A stretch of 64,000 bases of DNA from Panaeolus papilionaceus (lineage: Eukaryota > Basidiomycota > Agaricomycetes > Agaricales), in the NCBI GenBank assembly GCA_015501605.1, contig JADNRZ010000045.1, positions 1-64,000 of the forward strand, written 5' to 3'. Both the position numbers and the translations under genes were made by a program. Below, piece after piece: positions 56,270-64,000 of the stretch (position 1 is its first letter; each line of letters begins with the position of its first letter). The notes below the pieces were generated by a model. That model saw only the letters and a program-made list of their open reading frames with translations. It made no database searches and was not told the origin of the DNA.

Positions 56270-58760
56270 GGTAACACAATTTTGCCTATAACGCAACATA
56301 CTGAACGTGAATATTATTCGACCCATCCTCAGCCAGGGCGTTCACATCATAAATACACCGGGAGCACGTATCAAAACCGATTTGTGAACATATGGAAACT
56401 CCTAGGAATATCAACTAAAACGAAAATAAGTCTAGAAAGGCACTGAAAACGAAAAGACAAAGAGTATCGAAAGGAAAACAGCATTCCCTGAATGAAAAAA
56501 AAGAAAAAGAATTGACATTAGCATGTCTGCTTGCATTACACACAGAAATGGACCTACTAAATTAAGCTTTGTCGAAATGATGACGCCTTATATGGTTTTT
56601 GACAGCGCGCTTCACCCAACCTGTGGCTCGTGTGAATATCCCCCGCTTGGGCAGGGGTGCTTCAGGCATCCTCGGATCGCTCCGAGGCGGACCCGTAGAT
56701 ATGATACTCGGACCGTGAATGTCGTCGTCCAAATCTGGGGGCGAGATATGGGGTGCAACAATGCCCGCGTCCGGGACATGTGGCGCACCGTCCCCATCAC
56801 CGGTTTCGTACTCGCTTGGAAGGGTGCTCGGAACTCTCTGAGGCGAACCTGGAGATATCGTCGAAGCATGGACGACGTCATTATCTGAACCTGAGATTGA
56901 TTGTTGGGTCGCGACGATGTTTGAGTCGTGAAGCTGTGGCGCGACATCCGGATCATCAGCGGTGGGTGGCGTTTGAAACTCCCGCAGTTCCTCCTGGGAC
57001 GTATGAAGAGCGTTTTCGACTTCTTTGAGCCGCGGGATAACGCTAGGAGTGAGGACCATATCTGGTTTTGCTGATGTCGGATCTATGAGCTGCCTTTTAT
57101 TGACGGACATATCCTCGACGTGAGACTTAGCTCCTCCTTCATATCGACTTGCAACAGTTTCCAGAATTAACAGGGCGGACTCGGGTGTGTTGTGAAATCT
57201 GACCAAATCACTGCCCGCGCTTATGAAGTCCTAAATAATGATGTCAGGTTGAATAGAATTTGACGTTGCGGCGGGATCCAAGGGAGACATACCGCCCAAT
57301 AGTCATCCCTAAGTCGATTGAATGTCTCCTCCGCCCTCCGGGCAAGAGCTTCATTCCAAATCCTGTCCCACATCGTGGTCGCGAAAGTGATGTTCGTGGC
57401 AGAAACAACACCTGTGAGGGATTGAAAATTTTTAATCATTCGTTTCCCCTCTGGTTGCATGGTGATATCTGTGAGATAAACGATGTGATAGGAGACCTGA
57501 GGACTAATAGTAATCATGAGAAATTTATTCAAGAATCGAGAGAACATAAAATTCACCCAGCGTTCTGCATCCACTGGTTCAAATGCGAAATTACTGGCAT
57601 TTCCGCTTCTCTAAGAACTGCAAACCCAGGGGTGTCCACAATATGAACCGCGTGTTTGCGCCAGGTAACATTTTTGATTCGGTACGGGATGATTGACTGC
57701 AAATGGGGCGGCACCTTGATCTTCGTGGCGTCATTTGATGGAAGCTTCTCCATAAACTGTTATAACGGTGGGGTAAAGTAACACATCAACAACTATAAGT
57801 ATGAAGGTATAATGCATGACCTCACGGTACTTTTACCGGCTCCTACGGGACCCATGATTCTACGAATGGGTGAGTAAAAAATCAGCCAGGAATTGACATA
57901 TACGTACAATATCACGAAGCCCCATCCAAGCTTGTCGTTATCCGATTCATCAATCCTTTCCACTGAAATCGGTCCATGAATTTCTAGGTTCTTGTATTCA
58001 ACGGGAGCAGGAGCATCCATATCGCTAGCGAAAGGATACTGAGGAGACCTAGAGCAAGTGGTCGTTGGTGGCAAGGCAAGATGAGGCGCGAGGAAAGATT
58101 CGACCTGAAGAAATAAACCCTGCATGCCTCACGAACAGCTCGTTGTATGTGAGTTCACTCTCGAAACCCCGCAAACCATAATCATGTATGTCAATGCCAC
58201 AGAGTAATTCATGACAGGCCATGAGGCGGTCAAGTGTTTTAATTTATTCGACCATATCTAATGACACGAGAGGGAAACCAGATCCATGGATCCATTGACG
58301 TTCTCGCTATGCCTCAAGTCAGGGCATACAGTCAGGGATACATATTGCGATGCTGAGCGGGTGATAAAAACACAAAGTGAATTTGCGTACAACGATGACA
58401 TACAAAGTAGCAGCACGAAAATGGAAATGTGAACGGTATGCGCTTCTGCTACCCACTCCAAGATTTGGGCTAAAAGGATCAAAGAAAATCAGCGTCCATC
58501 ATGGCGCATACATACTGACAAAAACAAACCTTTACTTCATCCCCAACCTTCCTAATGCCGATCCAGGGTGTAACCTGGGCGGCCCTCGCACCTTCCTCTC
58601 CCTCATCCCATGTATAGCTGACAGCAACCGCCAACTTCTGGCCATCACAATTAAAGGCAACGCTCGCCACAGGTCCAGGTAGCTTGGGGTACTGCCTCAG
58701 CCTCTTCTTCACCTTGTGGTCCCAGATGGAAACCGTTCCATCTGACCCAGCCGACGCGAA
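56270..58760 (-). repeat. Inverted segmental duplication, copy 2 (source)
   Basis: Matches 5359-7840 in opposite orientation. This is probably the source, because its BUB3 part is complete and functional while the other copy has only a 3' fragment. Confidence 0.8.
56562..58020 (-). CDS. P-loop GTPase, acidic-tail subfamily
   Basis: Minus strand, 408 aa, exons 57908-58020, 57826-57859, 57557-57756, 57293-57503 and 56562-57230. The 34-nt exon 2 encodes MGPVGAGKST. Exon 3 has YRIKNVTWRKHAVHIVDTPGF (G3 is DTPG), exon 4 has FATTMWDRIW, and exon 5 has RFHNTPESALLILE. A long Asp/Pro/Ser-rich tail (GDGDGAPHVPD, ISPPDLDDD) ends in a basic stretch (RRHHFDKA). Exon 4 differs by 9 nt from that of the duplicate gene at 5989-7541. 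It lies 429 bp downstream of BUB3 on the same strand, and the two were duplicated together. The role is unknown; GTP hydrolysis is inferred. Confidence 0.86.
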
Positions 58761-59900
58761 GGTGTTGTAGACAGGGTGGAATGCGAGCGAGTTGACGGGC
58801 CAGACGTGGTCGACGTCGTTGATGGTTTGACGATGGCATTTGAAGGCGTACTTCTTTTCTTGGGAGGCGGGTGATGGGTCAAAGTATTCCACGGCAATAC
58901 GTCCTTCAACGGAGGCGGTCGCATAACCTGTTATGATGACAAGTGCAAGTGGTGGAGAAACATGATGCGAGATGACGATGAATGGGTGTGTAGCAATAAA
59001 ATAATTTTTTGAATAAGTTAGCGGCAACAAATGAAAAAAATGCTAGCACAACACGAACCTTGACCATCAGGCATACAAGCCAACGACCGTGTCATATATT
59101 TCAAGCTGCTCTCTCTCTGCTGAGCTGGCGCGTCCATTTTGCGAATATCGTAGATATGGAAGAGGCGGCTGGCCATGGCGACGACCAAGGTGTTATTGAC
59201 GTGGTCAATAGCGTAAATTCTCTCTGGGGTGTCATATTGGGATTGTTGGGCTTTGGCGGCGCGTGGATCCCAGAAACGCAGCGTGCGGTCCCATGAACCG
59301 GTAATGACCGACTCTGCATAAAAATGAAGAATAATTCATGATGAGTTTGGGCGGCCAGAACGACAAAAATTTCAAGACTTTACGATTTCCATGCACAGAT
59401 GTCATTGAGCTAATGGTGTCGGAATGTTGCCCCAAATTCGTGATTTTTTCCGAGTTCAAGTCCAATCTATGAGCCTCATTAGCATAACTTAGGCATAGTA
59501 GAATTTAAAAGGCGTACTCTCTGAGTGATGTATCCAAACCACCGCTGTAAGCACGCGAGCCGTCCTGAGAGAACGAACATGCAAGTACCGCTGCCCGATG
59601 ATCGAACTTGGCTTTCATTTCTGGATTTCCGCCCCTTTCATCTCCAACATCATATAATCTGACCGTCTAGAGCACGCTGAAGACATCAATGCGCATTTTC
59701 AACCAGAAAAATCAAGGGTAGACTCACGGTATCCCATGCTGATACAAGAAGGTGCCCTGGGTTTGTGGGCGAGAATCGCAGCGACGAAACGCTGTCAAAT
59801 GGGGGTGATGGAGTTGAAATATAGCTTGCCTCGTCTATAAAGATGAGTTTTCAGGGAAAGATCGATGAAAGAACAGAAAAAACATACCAAAACCAGACAT
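58449..59900 (-). CDS. BUB3: Spindle checkpoint WD40 protein BUB3
   Basis: WD40 beta-propeller of the spindle assembly checkpoint; by family it binds GLEBS motifs of Bub1/Mad3 at kinetochores. 341 aa, seven exons: 59888-59900 (13 nt), 59728-59834, 59518-59666, 59384-59466, 59059-59313, 58530-58927 and 58449-58469 (21 nt). All introns are GT-AG and every junction keeps frame. Diagnostic blocks are SSLRFSPTNPGHLLVSAWDT, VRLYDVG, SVITGSWDRTLRFWDPR, SVEGRIAVEYFDPSP and KKYAFKCHR, which separate it from the related export factor RAE1/GLE2. A 3' fragment of this gene, including its last intron, is duplicated at 5359-5586. Confidence 0.96.
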
Positions 59901-60584
59901 GATTCGCGTAGGAGTACAAGTGTATCAACAGTCACATCAACTTGTGATTGTTGATGTTTGGTTGTGTGGATATCACCCACGGAACCAAACTTTGATGCCC
60001 CTATCGGGACGCTTGTATAAAAATGATCTACGTCCAAACTGGGGCATTCTCTATGGACATATCCTCGAGTATAGTCAAAGTCCTAACTTGATTGAGTTTT
60101 GTAGTCATAATAAGATGCACTCAAAACACAAAACCAGCGACAAAAATAATCCGTTCGGGCTCCGTTGCAAGTAACCAGTGGCAGACGCTTTCTTCGAGGA
60201 TCTCAATGTCTCGATTCTCGAAGTCGGGATGAGAAACAGTTCTTGTTCAGTCTTGCCAGCTGTATGGAGGGATTAAATAGATGAGACGCGGTAAAATGAC
60301 GGAGAATTAAATAATAATAACGACGCAGAGCAGAATATCGCAGCAGGTGAACCGGTTGGTGCCCCCGCCTCCGCCTCATACTTCGTAGCTTTTCTCCAGT
60401 TTCAACCTCATGTATTAATACACGCTTCATGAACAGACTGAAAAATCCTGACTGCTCCTTGTGAAACCCCCATCCAACATCCATTCATACAGTCCAGTAA
60501 AATTCTTATCTGTATTCGAGCTACTTCCCGTTTATTTTACACTTGGTATTTAATCAACCTCGACAACCTACTAAATTGTCGAGA
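59901..60584. other. Intergenic: BUB3 promoter side and carboxypeptidase 3' side
   Basis: 684 bp with no supported gene. It includes the upstream region of BUB3 and the terminator side of the carboxypeptidase gene. Confidence 0.5.
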
Positions 60585-62828
60585 TCAAAAGTCCTCGCCC
60601 GCAAGCCAACGCTGAAGCATCACCAACGATTCTTTCGGCTTGTCGTAGGGCACCTATGATAATCATGTGTTAGCCAATGTGAACGCTCCAGGCACGCAAA
60701 CGACAAAAATATGAAACATGAAAACATAAAACTTCAAGCAACGCACCATATGTCCGGCTCCATCAATCGTCACAAACGCAAAGTCCTTCACACTCCTCGT
60801 CTTACCAGCAACCTTGCCGTCGACCTCCCAATCTCTCAACGGCTGGGCTGCAAACTCGGCCCCTCGGGTCCATTGGAGGTCGAGTGTCCAGCGCTCATTG
60901 CCGATATAGTTGCAGATCCAGTCGTATGCGCCCTGCACATGTGTAGAAAGGTAAAAAAAAGAGATCAGGAGGTTGCAATACCGAACGAAAGCTCTACTAC
61001 GCACCACGTAAATCAACACCCTGACGCCCCTCTCTAACAACGCAGCGACATAATCCGTGCTGGGGTGGAGCAGATCCTGTGCCTGCCCGAACGCAGACCC
61101 GACTTTGTTAGAGCATGATGTGAAGTTGCCCGTTACGGACGGATCGACGCCAAGTTTGGACCGCACTTCGGGGAGGGAGAGGTAGTTGGTGATGTGCCTA
61201 GATAGTATTCGAGATAAGTAAGGTGGGGGAGAAAGAGGAAGATGGGGTAAAAAGAAACGCACCGGGTGATGGGGTAGCATAGCGTCGTTGCGACGCTGCC
61301 ATCACAGGGCTTGCTCATATCGTACGGGTTCAAACCTGCATACACAATTATATGAGTCTCATCTCACGCGAAACATGAAGAGAAACAGTAAAAGATGCCA
61401 TACCCGACGCCATAAATGGGCCCTCAATAGCCTCCATACAAAATCCGGCACTCGCACCACAATTCACCTTATCATACGCATCCTGACAGTCCCTCTTCAT
61501 CCACTCTTCGCACCGCTTCAGAACGGACTTGGCGGCCATGCAGTCCCCGATGGGGAGCGCAGCGGTGGGGGCGATAGAGGGCCGGCATTGCATGTCGTAG
61601 TATGCGAGGGCCATTTTGAAGGGGTCGGTCATGCCGTTTCCTATGGGTACGAGTGGTGGTTGAGTAATGCCAAAGTATGGCGTAAGGCAAACGCACCGAT
61701 CATGATGGACTTGAGATTTATGGGTTCCAATCCTTGCGCTTTGAGTATGGCGTTGTTATCGTATACAGCCGAGGCAAACAGGGGGATGTATCGTCCCTAA
61801 GCACCGTATTGATCAATACAGTCGTCTGATGGCAAGAGGGTCCGCGACTCACCCCGTAGGATTCACCAGCCATATGGAATGCTCGTCCTTTGTATTCTTC
61901 GAAAGTGTTGAAGAAAATAGATACGAAAGCTGCGATGTCTTTGGCTGCTTCCTCTGTCGTGCTCTACATATGCAAAAAAAGAATTGAGATCCATGAGAAG
62001 AACGAGACGATGTAGGAAGACGCACGACAAACTCTCCATGCTCAGCATATGAGAAGCCGACACCGACAGGTTGGTCGATGAAGAAGATGTTCGCGTTCGT
62101 GTTCCATGACTCAAAGTGTTGTTTGGGGCCATCTTCGTCGAGGACGCGACATGGTCCTGCGTGATCATGAGCTCACAAAGGCGGCATGAAGTGAGGAGTT
62201 CCCCACCTAGTTCCATGAATAAACCGAGGGAAGAGGAGCAGCCGGGACCTGTTGATAAATGAGAAAGTGTCAGTAGAGAGCAGAAAAGGTGCCGAGTAGG
62301 GATAAATATGGATTCGGGGGGCAGGATGGTGGAGAGGATGAACAAAGTCTGGATGAGGTATGGAACGGGAAAGCAAAAGCCCACCTCCATTCGTCCAAAA
62401 TATAACGTCATCCTTTGCAGGATTGCTCCTACTTTCGAAGAAATAGAAAAACAAGTGCCGTGCTTCAATATCGATATAACCCGTATACGAGCTAGATATG
62501 ACGAAAAAGATTGGTTTCACATTCATACACAAGAAACAGAGAAATATGGAGAAACCTACTTCACAGCCGGATCGCAAAAGTTTCCCTTCTTAATCCTCAC
62601 TTGGTACTTTTTGAACGCAGGATGCCGAAGAATCGTAAACCCTCCTTCAGCGAGAGAAGACAGATTCCCCAGCGGTGCTTGTGGGGTCGCCATTCCTCCA
62701 TTAGTCACCACTGGAAGCTGCGATCCATCACCGTCATAGCCAAAGTTGAAGTCGAATCCTCTGACGCTCTGGATACCCAATGCTGCGAGGCAAGTTAAGA
62801 CGGGCCAGGCGAGGCGGACGTTGACCAT
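60585..62828 (-). CDS. Serine carboxypeptidase (S10, carboxypeptidase Y type)
   Basis: 505 aa, 11 exons on the minus strand: 62560-62828, 62385-62491, 62207-62248, 62026-62156, 61853-61963, 61697-61796, 61404-61640, 61263-61335, 61005-61197, 60747-60932 and 60585-60653. A signal peptide (VRLAWPVLTCLAALGIQSVRG) indicates entry to the secretory route (vacuole or outside). S10 signatures: NGGPGCSS; the nucleophile Ser in GESYGGRYIP, split by an intron; IDQPVGVGFSYA; the Asp in IYVGAYDWICN; and the catalytic His in DGAGHMVPYDKP. Several Cys residues (CDP, CEEWMKRDC, CGASAGFC) fit the family's disulfides. It removes C-terminal residues from peptides. All exons are in frame, so it is predicted functional. 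Confidence 0.95.
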
Positions 62829-64000
62829 CCTGGCTGAATCAATTTAACGAGATGGTGGTGAGAGGAAAGAAAGGGACGGGAACGTAAGCGAGGTGGAACC
62901 CTGCAATGAAGTTGAAGTCTTATAGGGTTATGTCCGGAAACGAGCCGCGACGTTTTGTCGCACGCGGGTGGCAGTGGTGAGATGATGGATTCTAAAATAA
63001 GAATAAGCCTTCACAGAGCGGCGCGTTGCATATGACTGTTGTGTGTCTATCCCATACATGATAAATATAACTGTGACTGATAAAAGTGAGCACGCTGAAG
63101 ATATCATACGTAGAGAGTGTGATGAAGTCGTGTAAGAACCCCTACCGCATCCCGCTGTCCCAGCCAGCTCTTGATCTCAATGAATTTCCAGTGAGCTACC
63201 CCTCACAATAGGACTCAAACGAGATGCATGTCATGCACTTCGCTTTATCGCTCCAGATATGTCGTCATGTCGATGTTGGTCGTGTTTCTCCAACCTCTAA
63301 GGACCGCGGACGTTCCTCGTCTGCCACTCTTCGATCCCTCCATTCACCTGAACCGCATATGTCATCCCTCGTCTTCCCCCACCCGAATCCACCTCCTTCC
63401 GCACCTTCACTCTCGGAGCACTCTCCAATTGCCTCCCCCGTCGATGGTTCCCTGCCGACACGATATCCGTATTCGATGCATCATGGGGTATTCTTTTTGT
63501 ATTTACCACCACCAGCGGAACGCAACTAGATGATAAAATATACGATTTAACCAGGGCAATACTTCACGAAGAATGAGCGGCAGAATCCCAATCAGCACCA
63601 GTCTCAACCCGTTTCAGAACCGCAGAGACGACATTCTACCACATACTCATCGACCCGATGCTCCGACATTTCAAAGATCGCCCTCCTCATTCGTATTGAA
63701 GTATGGAGCGCGGAATAATCTTTACGGAGGTCGGGAAGGTGTTATATCGAGAATGCCGTCAGGCGGTATATATGTAAGAACGATAGTGATGATGCGACGA
63801 GTTAAATGGGATAGGGAGAATGAAGTCAAAGCAGGGTAGAAACACACCCCAGCCATAGTACACTATGACCATCCATCCATCCAATTCGAACAAAAAAACT
63901 GTGAGAAAACGACACTAGCACTGAGATCACACCGCTTGGGTCTAACATTTTGCCTGAACACAGCGCCCTGTCCTGGATCATAGGTGAAGCCAGAAAAACA
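62829..64000. other. Right flank, no gene supported
   Basis: Holds the carboxypeptidase promoter side. Two overlapping 101-aa plus frames at 63224-63533 are proline/serine/histidine-rich and look like shadows of pyrimidine-rich DNA. An ORF at 63573-63839 is also unsupported. Confidence 0.45.

Noticed and set aside
58449..59900. Annotation as RAE1/GLE2
   Set aside because: RAE1 and BUB3 are close paralogues, but the EGRIAVEYFDPSP and KKYAFKCHR blocks and the short N-terminus fit BUB3.
63224..63533. Two overlapping 101-aa plus-strand ORFs as genes
   Set aside because: Low-complexity composition in two frames at once, with no introns, domain or upstream signals.

Overview
The window looks like nuclear DNA of a mushroom-forming basidiomycete (Agaricomycetes). 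Evidence: many short GT-AG introns (about 50-90 bp), an 11-exon laccase, a CBM21/GH13 alpha-amylase, a chromodomain Ty3/Gypsy element, and DUF6570-Helitron, Tnp2-type CACTA and other multicopy agaricomycete families. About half of it (1-39 kb) is repeat-rich and holds broken genes. The other half (39-63 kb) is mostly ordinary genes with a tandem paralogue cluster.

Layout. 1-4.8 kb: repeats and a decayed Helitron-type gene (minus) split by a 675-bp inverted-repeat element. 5.4-7.8 kb: an inverted, truncated copy of the BUB3-3'/GTPase locus found at 56.3-58.8 kb; its GTPase copy is still open. 9.1-21.4 kb: an agaricomycete gene (minus) cut by a full-length 10.3-kb Ty3/Gypsy chromovirus with identical LTRs. 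21.9-27.4 kb: a small plus-strand gene and a large minus-strand multicopy-family gene cut by a 2.0-kb CACTA-like element. 27.5-32.6 kb: a CACTA Tnp2 transposase gene with nonsense and frameshift lesions. 32.6-36.4 kb: non-coding, with a perfect 21-bp hairpin. 36.4-39.2 kb: an F-box pseudogene cut by a 1.3-kb element with 51-bp perfect TIRs. 39.3-42.1 kb: alpha-amylase. 44.9-45.3 kb: a small secreted peptide. 45.9-48.0 kb: laccase. 48.6-58.0 kb: five tandem P-loop GTPase genes or pseudogenes. 58.4-59.9 kb: BUB3. 60.6-62.8 kb: serine carboxypeptidase.

The four insertions with exact target-site duplications each restore an in-frame host gene when the element is removed in silico. This dates the events relative to the genes and gives exact element ends. 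Two inverted-repeat elements share 6-bp duplications and TATGG termini and may be an undescribed family. The strongest candidate for an undescribed cellular system is the GTPase family: six copies in the window, each readable copy with a 34-nt microexon that carries the P-loop, in two subfamilies, spreading by tandem and inverted duplication. Exons were predicted by eye from frame continuity, splice signals and paralogue comparison. No database search was possible.
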